Shown here one piece after another: positions 12,931 to 25,100 of a stretch of DNA of 64,000 nt. Each line of letters opens with the position of its first letter. Position 1 is the stretch's first letter. The DNA comes from Membranipora membranacea (Eukaryota; Bryozoa; Gymnolaemata; Cheilostomatida; Membraniporidae): positions 15,629,001-15,693,000 of the forward strand of contig OU612067.1 of the NCBI GenBank assembly GCA_914767715.1, in the 5' to 3' direction. A program made the translations under genes and the position numbers. Below the pieces are notes generated by a model. The model saw nothing but the letters and a program-made list of their open reading frames with translations. It was not told the DNA's origin and did no database searches.

Positions 12931-13354
12931 GTATTGGTAGGTCAGAAGCATAAAAAATTTTATGGCAGGATCCAGATTACATATTACACTTACTTGGTAT
13001 TTTTGAGCAACTTTCACCAGATGACGTCGTCATATACAGAAACTTTATAGGATCGTTTACATCTGCATAACATGTTTGAGGACACAATTCCTAAATTTAC
13101 CAATTTCAAATCCTCACTATCATCATTTGTAATAATGTAATATTAACCCATATGGAAACTGACCAATTACAGCAAATTAAATTGTCTTTGAATAGCTTGG
13201 TTTCATCAATACAACCATGAAGGTGATAAAAGCTAACACCAAACCTAGACAACATTTTACCTTACCAATACCACCCAGCTACATTAATCAAGATTGTTAG
13301 CAGAAGAAAAAAAGAGAAGTATATATCTTTGTATAACTTTTATGGATCCATTCT
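12931..13354 (+). repeat. Direct repeat, right copy
   Basis: Partner of the repeat at 11203-11955 in the same orientation, and it preserves the empty site for the 291-bp insertion found in that copy. Confidence 0.75.
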
Positions 13355-13914
13355 ATATGTGAATGTGATATTTAGTCACTTTTTAGCGATGGAAATGGGC
13401 AGTTGATATGCTCAGCTTCGACTATAAGCATCATCCAAGCTCTGTGGTGTGAAACAAATAGGTGTAAGGTGGGTAAACTTTGGATTAGAAATATATCACT
13501 GAAAAGTAATCGTTATTTATATTATAATATATCAATATATGTATATATGAGTCCAATTATTACAACATAAATATTATAATAATTATCTTTTAGGTTGAGA
13601 CACGTTTGGCCTGGCATTGTAAGCTGTTACAAGGCCAATATGATTTGATTCACTGTGTGTCTCCAAAGATAATAGTGCGTTTCCAATGGTTCAGATATAT
13701 TGTTATTTGGAGTTGAAATAATGACCCTCTTATTTTATATATATTTACTTTATTAATGTATCAATGTATCACGGCAAATGAGGCCATATGGAAAAGAAGG
13801 AAGGGGATTGAATGATTTTATAAAAAAACATTTATGATAGAATGCTGTCTGACCAAGTTTCTACGACAGCTGAGCAAAATAACTGCACACATGATTCATC
13901 ATAGGATTGGACTT
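13355..13914. other. Intergenic, nothing recognised
   Basis: AT-rich sequence with a TATATA-rich stretch near 13510-13560. No gene or RNA structure recognised. Confidence 0.5.
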
Positions 13915-14290
13915 TGGAGACATAATTGTTCTAAACAATTAGATGTTCGCTGAGTTGCTCAATGTTAAGTTGGGACAGTCTTCCATTGTAGTCCTCTATA
14001 AGGGGTAAAATAATTCTTGTCCATATGCTCTGTCAAATTTTTAGTTTATCTACATAACATTTTCTCAGAAAGGGATACTTCACTGGACAGGCAAACAACA
14101 GAACAAATAATATCCTGGCCTTGTAGAACAGTGCTATTGCAGTGTCATCGACACCTGATCTTTGGAGCAGTGTCAGGGCATACCTTGTACTCTCAATCAA
14201 TTTGGATATATAATCCGAGAAACAGAAACAGAAATGTTTATCAAATCGAACTCCCAGTGGACTCGAAGAGGGGCATTCCCTCACTTCAGA
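13915..14290 (-). pseudogene. LINE reverse-transcriptase C-terminal remnant (minus strand)
   Basis: Read on the minus strand, one frame gives LGVRFDKHFCF, YISKLIESTRYALTLLQRSG, then ALFYKARILFVLLFACPV. This is the same RT thumb-region pattern as the fragment at 1213-1509. About 70 bases further the conserved-looking YNGRLSQLNIEQLSEHLIV appears after a frame break. Frame changes and stops separate the blocks and no catalytic region is present, so it is a dead fragment. The sequence differs from the first fragment, so it is probably another LINE family or an older insertion. Confidence 0.65.
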
Positions 14291-15131
14291 ATTTTCTATT
14301 ATGTTACAAAATTAATCAGCTTATTCTAATATAGACTTTCAGTGCTAGATGTATCTTTGCATACATTTTCTCCCTTAACCCATACACTTCATTGGATTGT
14401 TTGATACCATTGTCAGTGATGGGAGTAGGTCTGATACATTGTAGGTCATACTCTCTACACAAGTTTATCATTTACGTAAAATTTTATATATGATTTATGT
14501 AGTTGTCTCACTTTTAATCAGGAGGAGAAAACTTGTAATTATAAGGGGTTAGGGTCCAACTTTTGTTCATGCACCACAACACATACAAAGGATTAAAAGA
14601 CATGTGTTGTTTAACGCCTTTGACAGTGATTGGTGTTGGTGTAGGTATGACAGTTAGGATATACCTTACGTTACTGAATCTCTCTAATAACTATATAAGT
14701 ATCATCAACCTGATCGCTGGTCATTTTGGTATCAGTGTCACAATTATCTTATCTAATTTTGCAGCCTTATCTGGCCATTTGTACAAAATAAAAATCAAAA
14801 TGAGCAAGGGTCAGCAAGCAATAATCAAAGCCTCTGTGAGGCAGGAAGGATTTATGTCTTAACTTCACATCATTGTTTATGAGAGCCTGCTACAGAAGTG
14901 TGATGCTAGTATAAGCACTAGTAGTTAGTAGGACATTGTGTCAAGCATGACAAATATCTTCTGTTACTTGAAGTCGTTGGTAATGACAATGTTCATTCGA
15001 TATTGAATCTCGTAACTGTACAGTTCAGCAAATTTTGCTTATCGTACTTCTACATACACCTTCAATTATTATCATAAATCTTCCTCTCTTTACTGTATTA
15101 TCATTCCTCTACATCTACTTCAAAGAACAAA
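14291..15131. other. Intergenic, probable promoter region of the 247-aa gene
   Basis: No gene recognised. A hydrophobic open frame at about 14563-14862 begins on a TTG and has no splice support. The last 100 bases before 15132 are pyrimidine-rich without a clear TATA box. Confidence 0.45.
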
Positions 15132-18100
15132 ATGGAATATCCAACTTTTGATTCATTTGTAAGTAAAAATATTTATCTGCATCATTGATGAGTGTAAATA
15201 AATCATGTCACACAGTTGACAGTCTCCTGTTTTTACGACAGTTTCCTAGTTTTATGACGGTTTTTACACAGTTCCAGTTTCCAATTCTCAAGAAACGACA
15301 ATATTGATTCACTTACCGATTGTAATCTGGCTGAGCTAATTTATAGCAAGGAGCAATCCATACGATAGGTTCTGAAAACAAATTCATGGCAGTTTGGGCC
15401 CATGCCTGTACCATAGGGACGGTAATGTTTTAGATTATATTTATCTATACATTATTATGCTATTGGTTGATGCAAACGATTATTTCATAGTTTACGGAAC
15501 GCAGGCCCGAATATATCGTTTTCCAAGGTGGTGCCTCTAATTATAGGCTTCTCACCTTTACAGGAAGAAGAGGCATCATTCCTCCAGGATTTCTGGCTGG
15601 TAGACCTCCACGACTTTATGGAAAATGTATCTGGTATACTCCAAAACAAATTTGAGATGCTAATCCAGGTAATTGAGCTGTGTGAATAATATTTATCTCG
15701 AATAGTCATAACTTAGTTCTTCATGATAAACCAATTCTGAATCATTTCTCCATAGGCAAGTCAAGACGCCTTAGATGCCAATGATAATGTAGTATAAATG
15801 GTTGTGCCCTCATTATGCATGGATTGCCATCCAACAAACAAAAGAATCACTAGTTTTACCCTGCTTATCAAAACATTTTGACCAGAAGAATCAGTTATAT
15901 GGGGAAAGTAATATGCAATCATGTGACTGTGAGATATGCAGGGCAGAATTGTTATCTTTATGTCTTGGCTACTTTAAGATGCATGCTGCATTGGCTACCC
16001 AGTGGTCTCTGAGGAGGCAGCAACAGCAGCAGAGACCAGTAGCCAATGTCCGCTGCACAGAGGTGAGGGATGGGGGGTGTCAGACCGTTGACCCGACGCC
16101 GTCACCAACCATTGACCCCCCGGTAGGTTTACATTAACAATGCATATTACTCAATGATTTGACACCATGCGTTAGCCTCACACTTGCAGACTGTCTTGGC
16201 TACTACACAAACCTGACACCTAATAACATATCGTTCTTTAATCTTTCATCCGTCAATTTAATCATCATGTCCTGTTCTGGGGACCTTCTATCGATGGTAG
16301 GCCAGAATGGATACAACTAGCACAAGAAGGTTATTTATCTGAAGCTGCTTTGTACAGACTAAAACCTGATCCTTCTGATGAATGAACTAATTTTTGATGT
16401 GGATTTCAAGTTCCAAAAGTAGAACCATAACCTTGAACAAACCTTGTCATGAAGCAACAAAATAAGTGGATGCATAGCAAGCCTGCCCAGAATCCTACCC
16501 TCGCAGGCTGTTGCTATTTTAGAGAGGCTGACAACTCCAAATCAGGCACAATCTTTAGGGCTGTGCTCTATCAAATCATTACTGTAAGCAGAAACTGGGA
16601 ATTAAAGTCCAAGCGCATGAAGTTGACTTATGCAGACATTATAAGTCAGAGTATTTGAGATCTTGGGCCCTAAGCCAGCCCTCGCTGCCCTTTTAGGGGG
16701 CTAAGAATAAAAGGTTGACTATATTTGTATATCTTACTTTGGTTACAGGAGCCCTCCAGCAGATCATGTCTCCCTGGCCTGAGAGAAGTGAGTCCATATG
16801 AGATTACCGCTAGTATCATCATAATAAGTGTTGTGTCACAGTCCTTGTTTAAACCACAGCCAACCCTTAATGATTTGGGATGGTGATCGCGACTGTAGGC
16901 AGTCGTTAAGCGTTATCAACGGCATACAGTCACAATCGCCATCCGGAAGGGATGGCTGTGCTTTGATCGGCCATCAGCCATGTGTAGTCTTTCTGTCTTT
17001 TAGCGGTCTTGCTCCTGAGTTCAGCATTAGGTTGAACTGTGAATAACTGCCTTAATTTGAATACTCCATGATAGGCTCAGTACTAATCTGTTACAGTTTC
17101 TTGGCGTCGATTTTATAGGAGTTCAATCCCAACAAATTCAGTTCATTGATCTCTATTTTAAATTCTTTTGGTAAAGTGAAATTCTAAGATAGCGGGAACT
17201 AGGTCAAACTTAACTTCACCTGTCACAACATTTATATAATCTTGGAACAGGCATACGCAGGTAAATATGAACGTGAGAGGGTGAAGTATTGATGTTTGAA
17301 ACTCAAATTTCTTGTTTCAGCGTTGGGAGGCGTCTCAGGCCAGCTATCACATCGACAGGTCCCTGACAGAGGATTTATCCTCTTTGTCACTCCAGCTGGG
17401 ACCTGTAAGGGGACAGGTTAGTTTCTCTAGAACCTAAATAGTGCTATGCGCTTAAAACCCTTGGTAGGAATTTCGATCAAGTCATTCATTACAAATTTTC
17501 AAGGCTTCCAGTTCCACTGATTATCAGTTGCTTGCTAAAGGGTAGCAACACAAAGTTTTTGCATGTGCACTGGATAAGTTGATCTAGTAGTTTCTCAGCA
17601 CTATATGCACTATGGTTCAGCTTGCTTGTCTGATGATGTGATTTGTCTTCTTAAAAGCTACCCTCACCAAGAGTAACTGTTATTTTGAATTAATCCTTCA
17701 TGTCTGAAATCTTTTTCGAACAGTCTGATCTGTTCCAAGCAATAACTTTATCTTTACCACTCATTTTGTTTTTCAGGGTATACAAGAGCAACCCAGATCT
17801 GCCACCTCGATACAGGATCTTTATAATGCTGGCCAGCTTCCCTTTAAAGGGAAAAGGGCCAGATTATACTATCTCAGCCTCACTGAGGAGGAGGTAAGTA
17901 AAAATTATCAGTGCTTTATAAAGTAGCAATTTTAAGTTGGGTGGAACAAATCCACTGAAACCCATCTTCCAAACACAATGGCTAACCGTAAAGTTGCCAT
18001 GCCTTGCTGGATGGCCAAAAGATGTCACACTCCACTTCAATTAATTGAAACCGTTTCAATCGGTGATTGACCCTTTATCCACTTTCTGATAGTTTTGAAC

Positions 18101-18314
18101 TCCCAGCGGTAGAAATTTTTTTTTTTCAAAATCTCTAATGCAGTTAAAAAAACACCCACAATGCATCATGAAACGTATTCTATACTATCATTGTGGGATA
18201 TGACAGTAATTTAATCTATTACAGAGAGTGGTATACAGAAGGTTAGCTCACAAGAGGAGAACCAACATGAGCAGAGGGCAACCATCTCTCTCCTCTTCCT
18301 CCTCATCTCTTTGA
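15132..18314 (+). CDS. Unrecognised 247-aa protein, eight exons, all introns phase 0
   Basis: Exons read at 15132-15158, 15564-15668, 15756-15788, 15886-16122, 16749-16787, 17321-17416, 17777-17893 and 18225-18314. Each exon is a multiple of three, each intron is GT-AG, and the frame stays open to TGA at 18312. No domain is recognised. Visible features: an acidic helix-like N-terminus (residues 10-55: EEEASFLQDFW, HDFMENVSGIL); a Cys cluster CDCEIC at about 68-73; a Gln run and a Pro/Thr-rich linker (about 100-134); a Ser-rich segment; and a basic C-terminus (RRLAHKRRTN) ending in a Ser run. The basic tail suggests nucleic-acid or nuclear association, but that is inference. An alternative acceptor at 15490 gives exon 2 a stop in the required frame and was not used. 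AATAAA at 18489-18494 may end the transcript. Confidence 0.75.
16878..16944 (+). ncRNA. Intronic imperfect hairpin, pre-miRNA-like
   Basis: Arms 16878-16897 and 16925-16944 pair at 18 of 20 positions (17 Watson-Crick, one G-U, two mismatches) around a 27-base loop. It sits inside the 533-bp intron between exons 5 and 6 of the 247-aa gene, on the same strand, as a mirtron-neighbour or intronic miRNA would. Its local base composition is richer in GC than the surrounding intron. Expression is not shown; it could also be a folded MITE remnant. Confidence 0.35.
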
Positions 18315-19116
18315 GATGTCTCCTTTTGTGAGTACCTAAATAATAATACTCTTTTCTGTTCACCTCAGTGGAAATTTATAGTGGAAGCATCCATTACCTC
18401 AGATTATGATTTTTGTCCCTGAAAAAATGGAAGATCTTATCCTGTGGATGTTGATACTGCCTTCAATGTGAGGCAGTGCTAAGATATCAATAAAGGCAAG
18501 GTGTGGTAGGGTCCCTTGCATGAAGATTAACCTCAGTCATCTTCAACGTATAACGGAGTCCAGAAGGAACCTTCATGGAAATGAATACTTCAAAAGCTCG
18601 ATCCCCATCTTAAAAAACTAGGTATCCTAGAAATACCTGCATGAATAGGCACAATTCAACACTCATAATGTTTTATTACTAGCTAAGCTACAATCAGTAG
18701 TTTATATAAATGTCAAGATACTGCAACTCTCTTGATATATTCTAATCTCAGACATTGTGACCTTAACGCAAGTAAAAAGACTTAAGCGAACTACCGGTAG
18801 CTACCCACTGGCTGTCTGCTCTTATAACACTCATATTAGGAATAGGTCTCTAAGGTAGAAAGTCACAGAACCCTTCTCTTTATGGAGAATACTGTCTTTA
18901 TGCTAGGATCTCCGATTATGTAGGCAGGGGCAACTTATGTTGACTCACAAAATGGGTGATGGAAGTTGTAAAATGTTGTAACAGTCATTGTGAAAGTATG
19001 TTGTCTGTTTGTAGATAGTGGAGTTTCCTAGATGACCAATTCGTAGTTGCACATTGACGACCTCCTGCCTAAACTGAGGGGGGCCTTTGCGCACTACCCA
19101 ACTACCATTCCAATTC
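18315..19116. other. 3' flank of the 247-aa gene up to the satellite
   Basis: The sequence contains a candidate poly(A) signal AATAAA at 18489-18494 and otherwise nothing recognisable before the first 59-bp unit. Confidence 0.5.
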
Positions 19117-22100
19117 CTCTATCTAGGTCACCTGTTACCAGTCAGAAGACCTCCACCATCTCCTCTACCTAGGTCACCTGCTGGCAGTGCATGTTACCAG
19201 TCAGAAGAGCTCCACCATCTCCTATATCTGGGTTACCTGTTGGCAGAACCTGTTACCAGTCAGAAGAGCTCCACCATATCCTCTATATCAGTCAGCTTTT
19301 GGCAAAGCCTGTTACCAGTCAAAAGAGGTCCACCATCTCTTCTATCTAGGTCACCTGATGGCAGAACCGGTTACCAGTCCGCCGAGCTCCACCGTCTCCT
19401 CTATCAAGGTCACCTGTTGGCAGAGCCTGTTACCAGTCAGCAGAGCTTCACCGTCTCCTCTATCTAGGTCACCTGTTGGCACAACCGGTCAGCAGTGGGA
19501 AGAGCTCCACGAACTCATCTATCTTGGTCACCTGTTGGCAGAGCCTGTTATCACTCAGAAGAGCTCCGTCATCTCCTCTATCTAGGTCACCTGATGGCAG
19601 AGACGGTTACCAGTCGGAAGAGCTCAACCAACTCATCTATCTCAGTCATCTGTTGGCAGAGCGTGATGCCAGGCAGAATAGCTCCACCATCTCCTTCATC
19701 TAGTTGACCTGTTGGGGGAGCCTGTTACCAGTCAGAAGAGCTACACCATCTCCTCTATCTCGGTCATCTGTTGGCAGAGCCTGACACCAGTCAGAAGACC
19801 TCCAGCATCTCCTCTATCAAGGTCACCTGTTGGCAGAACCTGTTACCAGTCAGCAGAGCTCCACCGTCTCCTCTATCTAGGTCACCTGTTGGCACAGCCG
19901 GTCACCAGTGGGAAGAGCTCCACCAACTCATCTATCTCGGTCACCTGTTGGCAGAGCCTGTTACCAGTCAGAAGACCTCTACCATCCCCTCTATCTAGGT
20001 CACCTGTTTGCAGAGCCTGTTACCAGTCAGAAGAGCTCCACCATCTCCTCTATCTAGGTCACCTTTTGGCAGTGCCGGTTACCAGTTGGAAGAGCACCAC
20101 AAACTCATCTATCTAGGTCACCTGTTGGCAGTGCCGGTTACCAGTCGGAAGCGCTCCACAAACTCATCTATCCCGGTCACCTGTTGGCAGAGCCTGTTAC
20201 CTGTCAGAAGAGCTCCACCATCTCCTCTATCTAGGTCACCTTTTGGCAGAGTCTGTTACCAGTCAGAAGAGCTCCACCATCTCATCTATCTCAGTCACCT
20301 TTTGGAAGAGCCTGTTGCCAGTCAGAAGACATCCACCATCTCCTCTATCTAGGTGACCGGCTGGCAGAGCATGTTACCAATCAGAAGAGCTCCACCATCT
20401 TTTATATCTCGGTTACCTGTTGGCAGAGTCTGTTACAAGGGAGAAGAGCTCCACCATATCCTCTATATCAGTCACCTTTTGGCAGAGCCTGTTACCAGTC
20501 AGAAGAGCTGCACCATCTCCTCTATCTAGGTCACCTGATGGCAGAGACGGTTACCAGTCGGAAGAGCTCCACCAACTCATCTATCTCAGTCATCTGTTGG
20601 CAGAGCCTGATACCAGTCAGAATAGCTCCACCATCTCCTTAATCTAGGTGACCTGTTGGCCGAGCCTGTTACCAGTCAGAAGAGCTTCACCATATCCTCT
20701 ATATCAGTCACCTTATGGCAGAGACTGTTACTAGTCAGAAGAGCTGCACCATCTCCTCTCTCTAGGTCACCTGATGGCAGAGCATGTTACCAGTCAGAAG
20801 AGCTCCACCATCTCCTCTATCTCGGTCACCTGTTGGCAGAGTCTGTTACCAGTTAGAAGACCTCTACCATCTCCACTATACGGTCACCTGTTGACGGAGC
20901 ATGTTACAAGTCAGAAGACCTCCGCCATCTCCTCTAACTAGATCATCTGATGGCAGAGCAAGTTTCCACACGGAAGAGCTCTACCAACTCATCTATCTCA
21001 GCCATCTGTTGGCAGAGCCTGTTACCAGTCAGCATAGCTCCACCATCTCCTTTACCTAGGTGACCTGTTGGCGGAGCCTGTTACCAGTCAGAAGAGCTAC
21101 ACCATATCCTCTATCTCGGTCATCTGTTGGCAGAGCCTGATACGAGTGAGAAAACCTCCAGCATCTCCTCTATCAAGATCACCTGCTGGCAGAGCCTGTT
21201 ACCAGTCAGCAGAGCCCCACCGTCTCCTCTATCTAGGTCACCTGTTGGCAGTGCCGGTAACCAGTCAGAAGAGCTCCAGAAACTCATCTATCTCAGTCAC
21301 CTGTTGGAAGAGCCTGTTACCAGTCAGAAGACCTCCACCATCTCCTCTATCTAGGTCACCTGCTGGCAGAGCCTGCTACCAGTCAGAAGAGCTCCACCAA
21401 CTCATATATCTCAGTTATCTGTTGGCAGAGTGTCAGAGAAGCTAGACCATCTTCTCCATCTTGGTCATCTGTTGGCAGAGCCTGATACGAGTGAGAAGAC
21501 CTCCAGCATCTTCTCTATCAACATCACTTGTTGGCAGAGCCTGTTACCAGTTAGCAGAGCTCCACAATCTCCTCTATCTAAGCCACCTGTTGGCAGTGCC
21601 GGTTACCAGTCGGAAGAGCTCCACAAACTCATCTATCTCGGTCACCTGTTGGCAGAGCCTGTTACCAGTAGGAAGAGCTCCACCATCTCCTCTATCTAGG
21701 TCACCTTTTGGCAGAGTCTGTTGCCAGTCAGAAGAGCTCCACCATCTCATCTATCTCAGTCACCTTTTGGAAGAGCCTGTTACCAGTCAGAAGACTTCCA
21801 CCATCTCCTCTATCTAGGCCACCGGCTGGCAGAGCATGTTACCAGTCAGAAGAGCTCCACCATCTCCTATATCTGGGTTACCTGTTGGCAGAGCCTGTTA
21901 CCAGTCAGAAGAGCTCCACCATCTCCTCTATCTAGGTCACCTGTTGGCAGTGCCGGTTACCAGTCGGAAGAGCTCCACAAACTCATCTATCTCGGTCATC
22001 TGTTGGCAGAGCCTGTTACCAGTCAGAAGAGCTCCACCATCTCCTCTATCTAGGTCACCTTTTGGCAGAGTCTGTTACCAGTCAGAAGAGCTCCACCATC

Positions 22101-25100
22101 TCCTCTATTTCAGTCACCTGTTGGAAGAGCCTGTTACCAGTCAGAAGACCTCCACCATCTCCTCTATTTAGGTCACCTGCTTGCAGAGCCTGTTACCAGT
22201 CAGAAGAGCTCCACCATCTCCTATATCTGGGTTACCTGTTGGCAGAGCCTGTTACCAGTCAAAAGAGGTCCACCATCTCCTCTATCAAGGTCACCTGATG
22301 GCAGAACCGGTTACCAGTCCGCAGAGCTCCACCGTCTCCTCTATCAAGGTCACCTGATGGCAGAGCCTGTTACCAGTCAGCAGAGCTTCACCGTCTCCTC
22401 TATCTAGGTCACCTGTTGGCACAACTGGTCAGCAGTGGGAAGAGCTCCACGAACTCATCTATCTCGGTCACCTGTTGGCAGAGCCTGTTATCAGTCAGAA
22501 GAGCTCCGTCATCTCCTCTATCTAGGTCACCTGATGGCAGAGACGGTTACCAGTCGGAAGAGCTCAACCAACTCATCTATCTCAGTCATCTGTTGGCAGA
22601 GCGTGATTCCAGTCAGAATAGCTCCACCATCTCCTTTATCTAGATGACCTGTTGGGGGAGCCTGTTACCAGTCAGAAGAGCTACACCATCTCCTCTATCT
22701 CGGTCATCTGTTGGCAGAGCCTGATACCAGTCAGCAGAGCTCCACCGTCTCCTCTATGTAGGTCACCTGTTGGCACAGCCGGTCACCAGTGGGAAGAGCT
22801 CCACCAACTCATCTATCTCGGTCACCTGTTGGCAGAGCCTGTTACCAGTCAGAAGACCTCTACCATCTCCTCTATCTAGGTCACCTGTTTGCAGAGCCTG
22901 TTACCAGTCAGAAGATCTCCACCATCTCCTCTATCTAGGTCACCTGTTGGCAGTGCCGGTTACCAGTTGGAAGAGCACCACAAACTCATCTATCTAGGTC
23001 ACCTGTTGGCAGTGCCGGTTACCAGTCGGAAGAGCTCCACAAACTCATCTATCCCGGTCACCTGTTGGCAGAGCCTGTTACCTGTCAGAAGAGCTCCACC
23101 ATCTCCTCTATCTAGGTCACCTTTTGGCAGAGACTGTTACCAGTCAGAAGAGCTCCACCATCTCATCTATCTCAGTCACCTTTTGGAAAAGCCTGTTACC
23201 GGTCAGAAGACATCCACCATCTCCTCTATCTAGGTGACCGGCTGGCAAAGCATGTTACCAGTCAGAAGAGCTCCACCATGTCTTATATCTCGGTTACCTG
23301 TTGGCAGAGCCTGTTACCAGTCAGAAAAGCTCCACCATATCCTCTATCTCAGTCACCTTTTGGCAGAGCCTGTTACCAGTCAGAAGCGCTGCACCATCTC
23401 CTCTATCTAGGTCACCTGATGGCAGATACGGTTACCAGTGGGAAGAGCTCAACCAACTCATCTATCTCAGTCATCTGTTGGCAGAGCCTGATACCAGTGA
23501 GAAGACCTCCAGCATCTCCTCTATCAAGGTCACCTGATGGCAGAGCCTGTTACCAGTCAGAAGACCTCCACCATCTCCTCTATCTCAGTCACCTTTTGGA
23601 AGAGCCTGTTGCCAGTCAGAAGACATCCACCATCTCCTCTATCTAGGTGACCGGCTGGCAGAGCATGTTACCAGTCAGAAGAGCTCCACCATCTCTTATA
23701 TCTCGGTTACCTGTTGGCAGAGTCTGTTACCAGGGAGAAGAGCTCCACCATATCCTCTATATCAGTCACCTTTTGGCAGAGCCTGTTACCAGTCAGAAGA
23801 GCTGCACCATCTCCTCTATCTAGGTCACCTGATGGCAGAGACGGTTACCAGTCGGAAGAGCTCCACCAACTCATCTATCTCAGTCATCTGTTGGCAGAGC
23901 CTGATACCAGTCAGAATAGCTCAACCATCTCCTTTATCTAGGTGACCTGTTGGCCGAGCCTGTTACCAGTCAGAAGAGCTTCACCATATCCTCTATATCA
24001 GTCCCCTTATGGCAGAGACTGTTACTAGTCAGAAGAGCTGCACCATCTCCTCTCTCTAGGTCACCTGATGGCAGAGCATGTTACCAGTCAGAAGAGCTCC
24101 ACCATCTCCTCTATCTCGGTCACCTGTTGGCAGAGTCTGTTACCAGTTAAAAGACCTCTACCATCTCCACTATACGGTCACCTGTTGACGGAGCATGTTA
24201 CAAGTCAGAAGACCTCCGCCATCTCCTCTAACTAGATCATCTGATGGCAGAGCAAGTTTCCACACGGAAGAGCTCTACCAACTCATCTATCTCAGCCATC
24301 TGTTGGCAGAGCCTGTTACCAGTCAGCATAGCTCCACCATCTCCTTTACCTAGGTGACCTGTTGGCGGAGCCTGTTACCAGTCAGAAGAGCTACACCATA
24401 TCCTCTATCTCGGTCATCTGTTGGCAGAGCCTGATACGAGTGAGAAAACCTCCAGCATCTCCTCTATCAAGATCACCTGCTGGCAGAGCCTGTTACCAGT
24501 CAGCAGAGCCCCACCGTCTCCTCTATCTAGGTCACCTGTTGGCAGTGCCGGTAACCAGTCAGAAGAGCTCCAGAATCTCATCTATCTCAGTCACCTGTTG
24601 GAAGAGCCTGTTACCAGTCAGAAGACCTCCACCATCTCCTCTATCTAGGTCACCTGCTGGCAGAGCCTGCTACCAGTCAGAAGAGCTCCACCAACTCATA
24701 TATCTCAGTTATCTGTTGGCAGAGCATGATACCAGTCAGAGAAGCTAGACCATCTTCTCCATCTTGGTCATCTGTTGGCAGAGCCTGATACGAGTGAGAA
24801 GACCTCCAGCATCTTCTCTATCAACATCACTTGTTGGCAGAGCCTGTTACCAGTTAGCAGAGCTCCACAATCTCCTCTATCTAAGCCACCTGTTGGCAGT
24901 GCCGGTTACCAGTCGGAAGAGCTCCACAAACTCATCTATCTCGGTCACCTGTTGGCAGAGCCTGTTACCAGTAGGAAGAGCTCCACCATCTCCTATATCT
25001 TGGTTACCTGTTGGCAGAGTCTGTTACCAGACAGAAGAGCTCCACCATATCCTCTATATCAGTCACCTATTGGCAGAGCCTGTTACCAGTCAGAAGACCT

